In this document: piece after piece, positions 44,088 to 53,874 of the stretch
How positions within the stretch are numbered: position 1 is the stretch's first letter
Layout: each line of letters opens with the position of its first letter
NCBI RefSeq assembly: GCF_014230085.1
Contig: NZ_JACHVB010000013.1
Coordinates: forward strand, 62,001 to 126,000
DNA: 64,000 bases
Source of the DNA: Ruficoccus amylovorans
GTDB lineage: Bacteria > Verrucomicrobiota > Verrucomicrobiia > Opitutales > Cerasicoccaceae
Direction: 5' to 3'
Position numbers and translations under genes: made by a program
The notes under the pieces: generated by a model
Databases searched by the model: none
Told to the model about the DNA's origin: nothing
What the model saw: the letters and a program-made list of their open reading frames with translations, nothing else

Positions 44088-47000
44088 TCAGCTCACATCC
44101 ACCGGCTTGCGCTGGAAGTACCAACGCTCCAGGCAATTTTGCAGAGCGTCAAGTTGCATCGGCTTGGGCAAGTGATCGTCCATCCCGGCCAGCAGGCACT
44201 TGGCGGCATCGCCGGGGAGAACGTTTGCCGTCAATGCCACGATATAGGGGCGCTCCAGCTCCCGGCCCCGCTCCACACGCAGTTGGTAATATTCGCGAAT
44301 GCGGCGCGTGGCCGCGTAACCGTCCATGCGCGGCATCTGGCAATCCATGAAAATAATCGGGTAGCCTACACCGTCCCAGGCCTCAAGCGCTTCCACGCCG
44401 TCGACCGCGGTATCCGCGGAGATGCCCAGCTTGCGCAGCAGCATGACCATGACCTTGAGGTTGACCGCGTTGTCATCGACCACCAGTACCTTGATCCCGC
44501 CGTAGGAGGAGGAAACTTCCGGCAGGGCCGTAGCGGCGGCAGGAGCCGATTCCGCCACCGTCTCATCCACAGAGGATACGCGCATCAGCACATCAAGCAG
44601 GCGCGAAGGCGTGACCGGCTTGCGTATCCAGTCGTCGATACCAGCTTGCTCGGCTTCATCATCGCTCAGGGTGATACCAACCGATTTGAGCAGGACGACC
44701 TTCGGGCGACCCGCCGGGAAGTCCTGACGCAGCCCGGCCTTGCGCGTCAGGGTATCGACATCACACTCCTCGACATCCGAATCCACCAGCACCACATCAA
44801 AAGCTTCCTCCGGTGTCGCGCGTTCGAGGATTTCACGCGCCCCCCACAACGAGAAGACCGAACGGCTTTTGACCCCCCAACGCGAGAGGCGGCGTGTCAA
44901 CAGACGCGCCGATGTGGGGCTGTGCATCAGCAGCAGGCAACGTTTGCCCTTGAGGGCATCACCGGCCCCCATCGGGCGGGGCTCGTGTTCCTCGCGCGGA
45001 GGAACGTCAAACTCCAGGGTAAAGGAGAAGCTGGACCCCTCCCCAAGCACACTTTCCACCTTGAGCTCGCCGCCCATCACGGCGACGATTTTCTGGGAAA
45101 TGGAAAGCCCCAACCCAGTCCCGCCGTACTTGCGGGCAGTGGAGCCATCAGCCTGCATAAAAGGCTGGAAAATCTGTTCGCACTGCTTGGGGGTCATTCC
45201 GATGCCGGAGTCCTTGACCTCGAAGCGCAGCACGCGCCGATCCTGCCGCGAGTTGGCCTCACTGACCAGCAGGCTGACCTCGCCCTGGTCAGTGAACTTG
45301 ATGGCGTTGCCGAGCAGGTTCATAATGACCTGACGCAGTCGGGCCGGGTCGCCCTCCAACTCGACCGGGCCATCGTCCGCGCACCAGACGACCAGCTCAA
45401 TCTTCTTGCGCACAGCCAGCGGGGCCAGCAGTTCAACCGTGGTGGTGAGCAGTTCGGACAGGGAAAACGGCACCCTCTCCAGTTCCATCTTTTTCGCCTC
45501 GATCTTGGAGTAGTCGAGGATATCGTTGATCAGCGTAAGCAGCACATCCGAGCTTTCACGGATCGTATCGACGCACTCAAGTTGCTCCCGGTCGAGCTTC
45601 GTGTCGAGCAGGATGGTCGCCATCCCGATGACACCGTTCATCGGCGTGCGTATCTCGTGACTCATGTTGGCCAGGAACTGACTCTTGAGTCGGTTGGCCT
45701 CCTCGGCTTTCTCACGCATGGCCTCAAGTTCATGCTCATGCTCGACCTCGTGCGTGATGTCCTCGGTAAACATCATGAGGCCGCCAACCTCTCCGTCCGG
45801 CTCAGTCCAGGGGCGTACTTCCCAGCGCAGGTACTGATCGTGATCCCACCCTTCCGGCCGCCAGCAGTCGCGGTCACGGCTTTCGACGTGGCCCTGGAGG
45901 CAGCGCTGGTGAATCCGCTTCCACTCGTCCGAGACATTGGGGAAGACCTCGTAGTGTGAGCGCCCTGCCAGTTGCTGTCCCTCCAGCCCATAGTCCCTGA
46001 TCCAGCGGTTACTGCTGGCGATGTAGCGGACTTCCCGGTCAAACATAGCAACCGCGGCGGGCGCGTGCTGGACAAAGGCGAGCAACTGCGCCTTTTCTCG
46101 CGAAAGCTCCCACTGAGTCTCGCGAATCTTTTCCAACCGATGGCGCCCCACCTGAAGTGAGTGCGCGAGGAAGGCCAGCAAACCCGCAGTCAGAATACCG
46201 GAGACGAGGAAAAACGTCTGCAGGCGGCTGTCCCGCCCCGAAAGCCGTTCCGGGTCAACCACAACCTTCCAGTAAACCCCGGGAGCGATTTCTACATAGC
46301 TGACTCCCAGATGCTGGACAGGCTCGGTCTCAATTTTTTTCGCGTCGCTAACTGTCACCGCCACATGGTCCTGGCCAATGGATGCGAGCGTATTGGCAAT
46401 GAGAATGCGGCGATTCACCACTGCGAACAGCTCCACGCCCTGCCCAGTCGTGGCATTATACGCCATGATACTCCAGCACAGCCCGCTCTCACCATCCGCC
46501 AGACGACAGGTGCGGATATCCGTCTGCCGAAGATCTTCCGACATCTCTTCTATGCCAAGGGCAAACATCCCGTGCTCTGGTGTTCCCCTTCCCTCCGGAT
46601 AGACCCACTCCACGCCCGCATCCGGCTTGCGAAGGTAAAGGTAGGTGAGCGAGCGGAAATCGTCCGTCAGGTACTGAACGTCCTCATCCCATGTGCCCTT
46701 GTTCGGCGTGTCCTCGCCCAGAACCTGGCGGGCTTCCCGCGCGAGGGTGCCGTTAAGGTCGTAGAGCCGGGTATTAATCAGCCCCGCAATCAGCTCAGCC
46801 CGTAACTGGGCGAAACGCATCCGGCTCTGCACCGTCTGCGCCGACAGTCCCAGATACACCGCCAGCACAAAAAACAGCGTCCCAACCAGCACCGGCACCC
46901 AGATCCAGCGTGCGCTCTTCAGGTGCTCGAAGTCCCCACAACGGAAACGCTGGGCAATCACCCCCAAGGCCAGAAATAAAAACGCCAGCGAGGTATGGAT

Positions 47001-47579
47001 AGCCATTTCCGACAGCTTGTACTCCAGCCAAAGCATCGGGGGCAGCCCCATCGCGTAGCGGAACAGCGACGCGCCCGCCACCCCGGCCAGTGAGCAGCCA
47101 AAAAGCAGGATAGCTGCTTCGCGGGCGACCGTATTTTTCCGGCACGAAGTCAATGTCATTGCCACGCCACCCAGAAAAAAGCACAGGCTGGTCATCACCG
47201 ACATCCGCCCCGGAGCTGGAGAACGGTCAGTCACAAACGGCGTCGCTAACAGGTGATCAATACCCAGATCCACCTGAAACACGTGCTGCACGAGATTGAT
47301 TCCCCCCCACACCAGCAGGGCCAGGCTGAACCATCTCGTCAATGACCAGCGGTCCCAAACCGGACGAATGGATAAAAAGAGCAGTGCCCCGGCGAACAAG
47401 ACAAAACCAAGTGCCGTCGTCGCCTGCATCGGGGCCAGCCCCGGATGAATTTGCACGGCCGATGCCACTCGCAACAGCCAGCCCGCATATACAATCCCCG
47501 CAATCACGAGCACAAGAACCGCGCTCAGGAACGAAAACGGGCACACGCGACGAAATGGGGTGTCTGTGCCGCTCACCAT
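44088..47579 (-). CDS. Hybrid sensor histidine kinase with membrane sensor, PAS and two receiver domains
   Basis: The 1163-residue protein has seven or so N-terminal helices (about 13-247), a 200-residue extracytoplasmic region (250-450, CHASE-like, with LTYLYLRKPDAGVEWVYPEG), an eighth helix (455-478), a PAS domain (495-612), HisKA with His641 in FLANMSHEIRTPMNG, HATPase with NLLGNAIKFT and KYGGTGLGLSISQKIV, and two receivers. Receiver 1 (about 878-1000) lacks the acidic pocket pair at its start (LLLMHSPTS) although an Asp is present in VVLVDSD; receiver 2 (1028-1150) is intact with VVDDNAVN and Asp1079 in FMDCQMPRMDG. There is no adjacent response regulator. Confidence 0.95.
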   Translation of the reverse strand: MVSGTDTPFRRVCPFSFLSAVLVLVIAGIVYAGWLLRVASAVQIHPGLAPMQATTALGFVLFAGALLFLSIRPVWDRWSLTRWFSLALLVWGGINLVQHVFQVDLGIDHLLATPFVTDRSPAPGRMSVMTSLCFFLGGVAMTLTSCRKNTVAREAAILLFGCSLAGVAGASLFRYAMGLPPMLWLEYKLSEMAIHTSLAFLFLALGVIAQRFRCGDFEHLKSARWIWVPVLVGTLFFVLAVYLGLSAQTVQSRMRFAQLRAELIAGLINTRLYDLNGTLAREARQVLGEDTPNKGTWDEDVQYLTDDFRSLTYLYLRKPDAGVEWVYPEGRGTPEHGMFALGIEEMSEDLRQTDIRTCRLADGESGLCWSIMAYNATTGQGVELFAVVNRRILIANTLASIGQDHVAVTVSDAKKIETEPVQHLGVSYVEIAPGVYWKVVVDPERLSGRDSRLQTFFLVSGILTAGLLAFLAHSLQVGRHRLEKIRETQWELSREKAQLLAFVQHAPAAVAMFDREVRYIASSNRWIRDYGLEGQQLAGRSHYEVFPNVSDEWKRIHQRCLQGHVESRDRDCWRPEGWDHDQYLRWEVRPWTEPDGEVGGLMMFTEDITHEVEHEHELEAMREKAEEANRLKSQFLANMSHEIRTPMNGVIGMATILLDTKLDREQLECVDTIRESSDVLLTLINDILDYSKIEAKKMELERVPFSLSELLTTTVELLAPLAVRKKIELVVWCADDGPVELEGDPARLRQVIMNLLGNAIKFTDQGEVSLLVSEANSRQDRRVLRFEVKDSGIGMTPKQCEQIFQPFMQADGSTARKYGGTGLGLSISQKIVAVMGGELKVESVLGEGSSFSFTLEFDVPPREEHEPRPMGAGDALKGKRCLLLMHSPTSARLLTRRLSRWGVKSRSVFSLWGAREILERATPEEAFDVVLVDSDVEECDVDTLTRKAGLRQDFPAGRPKVVLLKSVGITLSDDEAEQAGIDDWIRKPVTPSRLLDVLMRVSSVDETVAESAPAAATALPEVSSSYGGIKVLVVDDNAVNLKVMVMLLRKLGISADTAVDGVEALEAWDGVGYPIIFMDCQMPRMDGYAATRRIREYYQLRVERGRELERPYIVALTANVLPGDAAKCLLAGMDDHLPKPMQLDALQNCLERWYFQRKPVDVS

Positions 47580-47732
47580 CTTCCAGAATCTTATAGAAAA
47601 GTCTCCCTTCGCAAGTCGAACCTATTGATTTAAAAGCCAACCCTCCCCGCGGCGACTGCTCTGCCGGAGCCGATTAATAGCATGGATCAGTTGTCCTCAT
47701 AAATACATAGAACCATCCTCTCCGGATGTAAA

Positions 47733-47758
47733 TCAGGCCGGGCGACAGCCCGGCCTGA
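47733..47758 (-). terminator. Hairpin downstream of galK
   Basis: An 11-bp perfect stem (TCAGGCCGGGC / GCCCGGCCTGA) with a 4-nt loop lies about 35 bp past the galK stop on the minus strand. The tail on that strand is only TTTACATCC, so it is a moderate terminator; A-rich sequence lies on the other side. Confidence 0.6.
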
Positions 47759-47790
47759 CTCAAAAAACGGAAAAGAAAAACCGCCGGGGC

Positions 47791-48957
47791 TCAGGCCTCG
47801 ACCGATTCGACCACATGAGCGCCAGCCCCCGAACGGGTATGGAAAACCGTCGGCATATGCCCGAAACGCTCCTGATAGCGGGTGCAGGCATCCTTGGCCG
47901 AAGCCTCGGAAAAAGTCCCGTCGGTCACGACCATAACGGCCCCGCCGAAGCCGCCACCGGTCAGGCGGCAACCATAGACACCCTCGACCTGGCGCAGTTC
48001 GTCCACGAGGAAGTCCAGTTCGTCGCAACTGTTTTCGAAATCGTGGCGCGAGCTTTCATGCGAGGCCAGCAGCAGGCCGCCCATGCGCTTGAGGTCACCG
48101 TCGGTCAGTGCCGAAGCCATTTCACGCACGCGCATGCTCTCGGTGATGACGTGGCGCGCACGCGCCAGGAGGCTTTCGGACAACTGCCCGGAAACGCTCT
48201 CGAGCTGGGCGAGGTTGGCATCCGCCAGGCATTCCAGCTCGGGGTACTTCACCTTGAGGATGTCAAAGGCTTCGAGGCATTCCTTGTGCCGTGTGGCGTA
48301 GAGAGAGTCCAGCAGGGCATGCTTTTTCTGCGTATTGAAGACCCAGAAATGCACCCCGGCAGGCATCGGCACCCGCTCAAAGGTCTCGGTCTTGCAGTCG
48401 ATCTTCACGATGTGGTTCTCCTCGCCGAAGGCGCTCACCCCCTGGTCGAGAATCCCGCAGGGCATCCCCACAAAGTTATTTTCCGCCTCGCGCCCATAGC
48501 GGGCCATCTGCTTGCGATCCGCCTTGAAACCGTAAGCCGAGGAAAAAGCGTAAGCCGCCGACAGCTCAAAGGCCGCGCTGCTGCTCATACCCGCGCCCGA
48601 GGGCAGCGTGCTGGCCACCGCCATCCGAAAGCCGCCCGGCATCTTGTAGCCGTGCTTGCGCAGCACGTGAAAGACACCCATCGGGTAGTTGACCCAGCCG
48701 TCCGTCCCTTCCACAGGCTTCAAGTCGGTCAGAGGAACGACCACACGGTCGTCACGGCCCTGGCTGACCAACTCGGCCTCATCACCCTCGGTGCGCGTGA
48801 GGGCGATCCCCATCACACAGTCCACAGCCAGCCCCATGACGGGGCCACCGTTGTAGTCGGTATGGTTACCGATGAACTCAAGCCTGCCCGGAGCGACGGC
48901 CACATGCTCCGGGGCAGACCCGAAGCGTTCCTTGAAGTAATTAACGGCTTCTTTCAT
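47791..48957 (-). CDS. galK: Galactokinase
   Basis: GalK phosphorylates galactose to galactose 1-phosphate (Leloir pathway). The ATG at 48957 gives 388 residues; a TTG two codons upstream is the alternative. The signature GRLEFIGNHTDYNGGPVMG (27-45), the GHMP ATP-binding LPSGAGMSSSAAFE (about 118-131) and the C-terminal RLTGGGFGGAVM are all present, with a catalytic Asp in GILDQGVS. galT and galE are not adjacent. Its start codon lies only about 14 bp beyond the hairpin that terminates the upstream HU gene. Confidence 0.95.
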   Translation of the reverse strand: MKEAVNYFKERFGSAPEHVAVAPGRLEFIGNHTDYNGGPVMGLAVDCVMGIALTRTEGDEAELVSQGRDDRVVVPLTDLKPVEGTDGWVNYPMGVFHVLRKHGYKMPGGFRMAVASTLPSGAGMSSSAAFELSAAYAFSSAYGFKADRKQMARYGREAENNFVGMPCGILDQGVSAFGEENHIVKIDCKTETFERVPMPAGVHFWVFNTQKKHALLDSLYATRHKECLEAFDILKVKYPELECLADANLAQLESVSGQLSESLLARARHVITESMRVREMASALTDGDLKRMGGLLLASHESSRHDFENSCDELDFLVDELRQVEGVYGCRLTGGGFGGAVMVVTDGTFSEASAKDACTRYQERFGHMPTVFHTRSGAGAHVVESVEA

Positions 48958-48970
48958 GTGCAAAGAAAAA

Positions 48971-48989
48971 GCCCGCAGTAACTGCGGGC
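48971..48989 (-). terminator. Terminator of the HU gene, abutting the galK start
   Basis: GCCCGCAGT / ACTGCGGGC gives a 9-bp stem with a 1-nt nominal loop (3-4 nt in practice) followed on the minus strand by TTTTTCTTTG. It lies 28 bp past the HU stop. The T-tract runs straight into the galK ATG at 48957. Confidence 0.88.
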
Positions 48990-49017
48990 TTTCTCAAGTC
49001 TAAAATTTCGGGACAGA

Positions 49018-49293
49018 TTAGAGGACGGCCTTCAAACCGGCGCCCGGCTTGAACTTGACGGTCTTCGAAGCGGCAATCTTGATCTTTTCGCCGGTCTTCG
49101 GGTTCACGCCGGTACGGGCAGCGCGCTTGGTCACGGAAAAGGTGCCGAAACCGATCAGTTGGACGGCCTTGTCCTTCTTCACGCCCTTCTTGATGGCGTC
49201 GATGAAGGCGTCAACCGCACGTTCGGCCTGAGCCTTGGAGGTGTCTTTACCGAGTTGCTTTTGCACTTCGATAACAAGCTCTGCTTTATTCAT
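49018..49293 (-). CDS. hup: DNA-binding protein HU
   Basis: HU is a histone-like nucleoid protein that bends DNA non-specifically. The 91-residue protein begins MNKAELVIEVQKQLG and carries the IGFGTFSVTKRAARTGVNPKTGEKI signature (about 47-71), including the intercalating Pro region, with normal length. It is monocistronic, closed by a strong hairpin before galK. Confidence 0.96.
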   Translation of the reverse strand: MNKAELVIEVQKQLGKDTSKAQAERAVDAFIDAIKKGVKKDKAVQLIGFGTFSVTKRAARTGVNPKTGEKIKIAASKTVKFKPGAGLKAVL

Positions 49294-49372
49294 ATTAATG
49301 TATAGGTTTTGGATGTTTACGGTTTGAGAATACGAGGGTGATTACGTAGATGCGAGCTAGGCACCGTCAACC

Positions 49373-49636
49373 TTAATCTTGGTCCGATCCCTGTTTTTTT
49401 GCCGGTTTGACGGGGGCTGAGGCCTTTTCTGGCGGGGGATCGGTCCAAACGCCCCCCTGCCTCCCCCTGACCATCAGCCTCAGGAGGTGGTCCATAGCCT
49501 CAACCTGCTTAATATTACGTTCGAGGGCAATCTGCTCCGAACGTTTCCATAACTGACGGGCCATCGTGAGGGCCTGTTCGGGGGGCGCCCCGAGGTTCTC
49601 GCAAAGGCGCACGAGCGACTCTAACGGCTCACTCAT
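49373..49636 (-). CDS. Small hypothetical protein coupled to ygfZ
   Basis: The 87-residue protein is mostly helical (ESLVRLCENLGAPPEQALTMARQLWKRSEQIALERNIKQVEAMDHLLRLM) with a Pro/Lys-rich tail ending KQGSDQD. I do not recognise a family. Its ATG shares one base with the ygfZ stop (TGATG), so it is translationally coupled and probably functionally or at least transcriptionally linked to YgfZ. Confidence 0.75.
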   Translation of the reverse strand: MSEPLESLVRLCENLGAPPEQALTMARQLWKRSEQIALERNIKQVEAMDHLLRLMVRGRQGGVWTDPPPEKASAPVKPAKKQGSDQD

Positions 49637-50562
49637 CAGGCCAGTGCCTCCCCGACTTCAACCACACCCTCATCGGCGAGCACGAGCACCGCCCCTCCTT
49701 CCAGGGAACGCTTCTTCAGCATCGCCAACCCCAGTACCTTGCCATCGCCCGCCGCCGCCGAACGCACCTCGCCGACCGTCCGGCCTTCGCTGTCAAGGAC
49801 TTGCGCCGGGAAAGCGGATGGCAACGCCGCCAGCTTCACCCGGAAAAGCGCCCGCTGGGTCCGCCCCATCGCATCGAGCCGGGCCATGACTTCCTGCCCA
49901 AGGTAGCAGCCCTTATTAAAAGATACGGCGTCTTTTTCCAACCCACCCTCTTGCGGCAGATCTCCCGGCCCGATATCCATCGGGACGGCCGGGATTCCAG
50001 CCACGATCCGCTCGAAGGCGAGAGCGTCGGCACTGATTCCGCAACTCGCGCTCTCCCCCTCCGGCAACCCGCGCAGCCAGAGTGTTTCCCGGCACGAGCG
50101 CACCGAGCGCCTCCCCGCAAAACTCAGCCCGGCGGCAAACGGGCGATCCCCGATGCTGCCCGCGCCCGACTCACCCCCCGGCCCCTCTTCCTGGGCGACA
50201 AAAGTCCCGGCAACGGGCACTTCGGCGGCAGGCAGGCCGATTTCGACCAGCAGGCGGGCCTCGGCAGTCAGGTCCTCGATCTCCACCTCGTCGGCGATGA
50301 TGTTTTCTTCAAGCTTGGCAGCCAGAAGGTCTGCGGAGCAGAAATAGCTCAGCAGCACAAACTCCTCCGCCCCGAGGACGAAAATCAGGCTGTCGGCGTG
50401 GACCTTGCCCTTACGGTCGAGCCACAGCCCATAGCGAGTCTGGCCGGGGGCGAGCCCGCGCAAGTCATTGCTGAACTGGCTTTGAAGGTAGGTCGGAGCG
50501 TCTTCGCCGCTCACGCGGAGCACGGCGGCGGGGCGGGTCTGGGCAGTGAGAGCGTCAGGCAT
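49636..50562 (-). CDS. ygfZ: YgfZ-type folate-binding/GcvT-like protein
   Basis: YgfZ is a tetrahydrofolate-binding protein that supports Fe-S enzymes such as MiaB. The 308-residue protein has the GcvT-like N-terminal half (QSQFSNDLRGLAPGQTRYGLWLDRKGKV, about 27-54) and the diagnostic KGCYLGQE motif (217-224) with its conserved Cys219. The C-terminal barrel FRVKLAALPSAFP follows. It overlaps the next gene by one base. Confidence 0.92.
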   Translation of the reverse strand: MPDALTAQTRPAAVLRVSGEDAPTYLQSQFSNDLRGLAPGQTRYGLWLDRKGKVHADSLIFVLGAEEFVLLSYFCSADLLAAKLEENIIADEVEIEDLTAEARLLVEIGLPAAEVPVAGTFVAQEEGPGGESGAGSIGDRPFAAGLSFAGRRSVRSCRETLWLRGLPEGESASCGISADALAFERIVAGIPAVPMDIGPGDLPQEGGLEKDAVSFNKGCYLGQEVMARLDAMGRTQRALFRVKLAALPSAFPAQVLDSEGRTVGEVRSAAAGDGKVLGLAMLKKRSLEGGAVLVLADEGVVEVGEALA

Positions 50563-50674
50563 GGGAAGGATGAAAAGGGCTTGGCGGGGCCGGATTTAAC
50601 CAGCACGTCACAAGAATAGCCTTGAAAAGACCCGCTTCGTCAAACGTGATATGATGTTTTTCGAAAGATCCACA

Positions 50675-51739
50675 ATGGAGCCCTGTAAGGTCACCGACAT
50701 CAATATCGCCGCCACGCGGGAACTTCCCGCCCCGGCACAATTACTTCAGGAGATCCCCCGCACGGAGGCGCAGCAAGACTTTGTCGCCGCCGCCCGGCGC
50801 GAGATTCACCGTATCATCTTTGGCAACGACAAGCGCCTGCTGCTCGTCGTCGGCCCGTGCTCGATCCACGACATCGCCGCCGGACGCGAGTACGCCCGCA
50901 AGCTTGCCAAGCTCTCCGAGGAGGTGCGCGAGCGCATCCTCATCGTCATGCGCGTGTACTTTGAAAAGCCGCGCACGACCGTCGGGTGGAAGGGGCTCAT
51001 CATGGACCCCTACATCGACAAGAGCTACAACATCCCCGCCGGCCTGCGCATCGCCCGGGAGTTTCTGCGCGAAGTCATCGACCTGGGCCTGCCCACTGCC
51101 ACCGAGCTGCTCGACCCGATCACCCCGCAGTACATCGCGGACCTGATCTGCTGGTCGGCCATCGGCGCGCGCACGACCGAGAGCCAGACCCACCGGCAGA
51201 TGGCCTCCGGCCTGTCCATGCCGCTCGGGTTCAAGAACAGCACGGACGGCTCCATCGAGGCCGCCGTCAACGCCATCAACGCCGCCAGCCGCGAACAGAC
51301 CTTCCTCGGCATCGACCAGCAGGGCCGCGCCGCCTCCGTCACCACCAAGGGCAACCCGGACTGCCACCTCGTTCTGCGCGGCGGCAAAAACGGCCCCAAC
51401 TACGACGCCCAGCACGTCACGGATTACCTGGCCAAGCTCAAGTCCAGCGGACTCGTCCCGGCGCTCATGGTCGATTGCAGCCACGACAACGCCTGCAAGG
51501 ACTACACCCGCTACCCCGAGATCCTGGCCGATGTGGTCAGCCAGCTCAGCCAGGGCCAGGACGGCATCATCGGCGCCATGGTCGAGAGCAACCTCAACCC
51601 CGGCAGCCAGAAAATCGTGATCGGGGAAAAGATGGACTACGGCGTTTCCATCACCGACCCCTGCGTGGGCTGGGATGAAACCGAAAAAATGATCCGAAGC
51701 ACATTTAAAGCGTTGGAAAATCGCTTTTCTCTCGCCTAA
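50675..51739 (+). CDS. aroG: 3-deoxy-7-phosphoheptulonate (DAHP) synthase, class I
   Basis: DAHP synthase condenses PEP and erythrose 4-phosphate, the first step of the shikimate pathway. The 354-residue protein (start [11 protein letters not shown] at 50675, chosen over an in-frame ATG eight codons upstream for its GAAAGA ribosome-binding site) has the metal-binding [37 protein letters not shown] and [13 protein letters not shown] motifs of the AroAIalpha (AroF/G/H) type. The feedback amino acid cannot be told by eye, so aroG is used generically. Confidence 0.95.
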   Translation: MEPCKVTDINIAATRELPAPAQLLQEIPRTEAQQDFVAAARREIHRIIFGNDKRLLLVVGPCSIHDIAAGREYARKLAKLSEEVRERILIVMRVYFEKPRTTVGWKGLIMDPYIDKSYNIPAGLRIAREFLREVIDLGLPTATELLDPITPQYIADLICWSAIGARTTESQTHRQMASGLSMPLGFKNSTDGSIEAAVNAINAASREQTFLGIDQQGRAASVTTKGNPDCHLVLRGGKNGPNYDAQHVTDYLAKLKSSGLVPALMVDCSHDNACKDYTRYPEILADVVSQLSQGQDGIIGAMVESNLNPGSQKIVIGEKMDYGVSITDPCVGWDETEKMIRSTFKALENRFSLA

Positions 51740-51827
51740 ATCAAATCAGCATTCATTATTGAACCCCGTCTTCGCAATGAGCGCAACTAATGTCATCTAC
51801 AAAGGTAACCCGTATAGAAGCAAAACC

Positions 51828-52814
51828 ATGAGCAAAGCACCCATTCGTGTCGCCGTCACAGGAGCCGCCGGTCAAATCGGCTACGCTCTCCTCTTCCGTA
51901 TCGCCTCCGGCCAGATGTTCGGCCCGGACCAACCGGTCGCCCTCAACCTGATCGAAATCGAACCCGGCATGAATGCCCTCAAGGGTGTCGTGATGGAGCT
52001 TGAGGACTGCGCCTTCCCGCTGCTGACCGACGTCGTCCAGACCTCCGACCTCAACGTCGGCTTCAAGGACGTCAACTGGGCCCTGCTCGTGGGCAGCGTG
52101 CCGCGCAAGAAGGGCATGGAACGCGCCGAACTGCTCGGCATCAACGGCAAGATCTTCGTCGGCCAGGGTAAGGCCATCAACGACAACGCCGCCAAGGATG
52201 TGCGCGTGCTCGTGGTGGGTAACCCCTGCAACACGAACTGCCTGATCGCCATGCAGAACGCCCCCGACGTCCCCAACGACCGCTTCTTCGCCATGACCCG
52301 CTTGGACGAAAACCGCGCCAAGAGCCAACTCGCCCAGAAGGCCGGCGTACCCGTGAGCGCCGTCTCCAACCTGTGCGTGTGGGGCAACCACTCCCCGACG
52401 ATGTTCGCCGACTTCACCAACGCGAAGATCAACGGCAAGCCCGCCACCGAAGTCATCACCGACAAGGCCTGGCTGGAAGAAACCTTCCTCCCCGTCGTCG
52501 GCAAGCGCGGCGCGGCCATCATCGAAGCCCGTGGAGCCTCCTCCGCCGCTTCGGCCGCCAACGCCGTGGTTGACACCGTGGTCAGCCTGACCACCCCGAC
52601 CGCCCCCGGCGACTTCCACAGCGTCTGCGTCTGCTCCAAGGGCGAATACGGTGCCCCCGAAGGCATCATCACCTCCCTGCCGATCAAGTCCGACGGCACC
52701 AAGTGGGAAGTGGTCAAGGGCCTTCACCTCAACGACTTCGCCAAGGAAAAGATCGCCGTCTCCATCAACGAGCTCACCTCCGAGAAGGAAACCGCCATGG
52801 CCGCCCTCGCCTAA
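51828..52814 (+). CDS. mdh: NAD-dependent malate dehydrogenase
   Basis: MDH oxidises malate to oxaloacetate in the TCA cycle. The start at 51828 ([28 protein letters not shown]) gives 328 residues; the Rossmann motif TGAAGQIGY is at 9-17 and AGAAG-type, typical of the cytoplasmic-MDH-like group. The catalytic loop [16 protein letters not shown] holds the active His. An AGAAG ribosome-binding site precedes the ATG by 7 nt. It follows aroG by about 90 bp and is closed by a strong terminator. Confidence 0.96.
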   Translation: MSKAPIRVAVTGAAGQIGYALLFRIASGQMFGPDQPVALNLIEIEPGMNALKGVVMELEDCAFPLLTDVVQTSDLNVGFKDVNWALLVGSVPRKKGMERAELLGINGKIFVGQGKAINDNAAKDVRVLVVGNPCNTNCLIAMQNAPDVPNDRFFAMTRLDENRAKSQLAQKAGVPVSAVSNLCVWGNHSPTMFADFTNAKINGKPATEVITDKAWLEETFLPVVGKRGAAIIEARGASSAASAANAVVDTVVSLTTPTAPGDFHSVCVCSKGEYGAPEGIITSLPIKSDGTKWEVVKGLHLNDFAKEKIAVSINELTSEKETAMAALA

Positions 52815-52875
52815 AGCGAGCGCCCCACGGCACCTGATCCAAACAACTTCCGCGGCCCCGCGCCGCAACCTTTTC

Positions 52876-52903
52876 AAGCCCGGTCAATCGACCGGGCTTT
52901 TTT
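52876..52903 (+). terminator. Terminator of mdh
   Basis: AAGCCCGGTC / GACCGGGCTT forms a perfect 10-bp stem with loop AATC, followed by TTTTTT. Its T-run overlaps the stop codon (52902) of the convergent hypothetical gene. Confidence 0.92.
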
Positions 52904-53708
52904 ATGGTTGGTAAGTACTCATTAAATCATCAAACAGCGTGAAATACATTCGAACATCCCCCTGATCGGTTGAAAACAAGCTATCCCTTGTCAATTGAAC
53001 AAGAAGACGGTCTTCATATTCAACGCCCCCTTGCGATAACAAGCTGCTGATTTCCAAGTAAGCAGCTTCCGCTAACTCTACGTTCTCGCTCAGAGAGGAA
53101 AAAGGATCACGATTTAGAATTCTGTTCTGATAGGTCAGAAACTCTGGGTCCTTACGATAACGACGAACAACTTCCAATACTTGCGTTGTCCATTGAGCGG
53201 GAAGTCCCAGCTTAGTCTCAAAATAACCTTCTACATATCCATCAACGTCTCCGGCACTTAACTTCCCACTCTCCATCTCTTGACGCGCGACAAACAACGG
53301 AGTCAATTGGGCAAAGAAAGCATCCAACCCGTTTACAAAAATCTCATAATCCTCTGAGCCCGGCTCCGGAAACTCAGGGAAACGTTCGCGAAGATCCCAA
53401 AGTATCCGAAAAACTCGACCATCCATTGCTCCCAGCTCTGCCGGTGTCTGAGGAATTATGATCGGCGGCAACTCTCTCCAGCTACGGTTCATCGCTGACG
53501 TAGTATCAGTCACTTTCGCGTTCTCTTGCACCAGCTCCGCCTCCAGCGCGATGATCCGCGTCTCCAGTTCGATGTTCGGGTTGAGGGTCTTCGTGACGAC
53601 AACCTGCTCCTTTCTGGTCACGACTTCCGGACCGCGGGCCAACAGGTAGCCGACGGCAACGAGAAGGCCGAGATTCAAGAAGAGGCTGAGCGCGAACAGG
53701 GGTTTCAT
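52902..53708 (-). CDS. Membrane-anchored hypothetical protein with coiled coil, compositionally mosaic
   Basis: No family recognised. The 268-residue protein has an N-terminal membrane anchor (MKPLFALSLFLNLGLLVAVGYLLA), a coiled coil (about 45-66: ELETRIIALEAELVQENAK) and a helical soluble domain ending near residue 268. The gene is a composition mosaic: the first 60-65 codons are GC-rich like the neighbours, while about 52905-53510 (the rest) is markedly AT-richer. That pattern suggests recent recombination or acquisition of the C-terminal part. It is convergent with mdh. Confidence 0.7.
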   Translation of the reverse strand: MKPLFALSLFLNLGLLVAVGYLLARGPEVVTRKEQVVVTKTLNPNIELETRIIALEAELVQENAKVTDTTSAMNRSWRELPPIIIPQTPAELGAMDGRVFRILWDLRERFPEFPEPGSEDYEIFVNGLDAFFAQLTPLFVARQEMESGKLSAGDVDGYVEGYFETKLGLPAQWTTQVLEVVRRYRKDPEFLTYQNRILNRDPFSSLSENVELAEAAYLEISSLLSQGGVEYEDRLLVQLTRDSLFSTDQGDVRMYFTLFDDLMSTYQP

Positions 53709-53874
53709 CGCTGGATATGAGCTATCACAATCCGCACATGCCCTTCAATCGCAAATAACCGCTCCCTCTCCCCGATGGTGGCGACCCAGTTTTGCTGCGC
53801 ATCGAAAGTGCAAGCTGCGCTTGCCGCGGGTCTGGGCTGCGTAAGCCCAGAAAAAAACCTCCCTCCCCCTGTTC

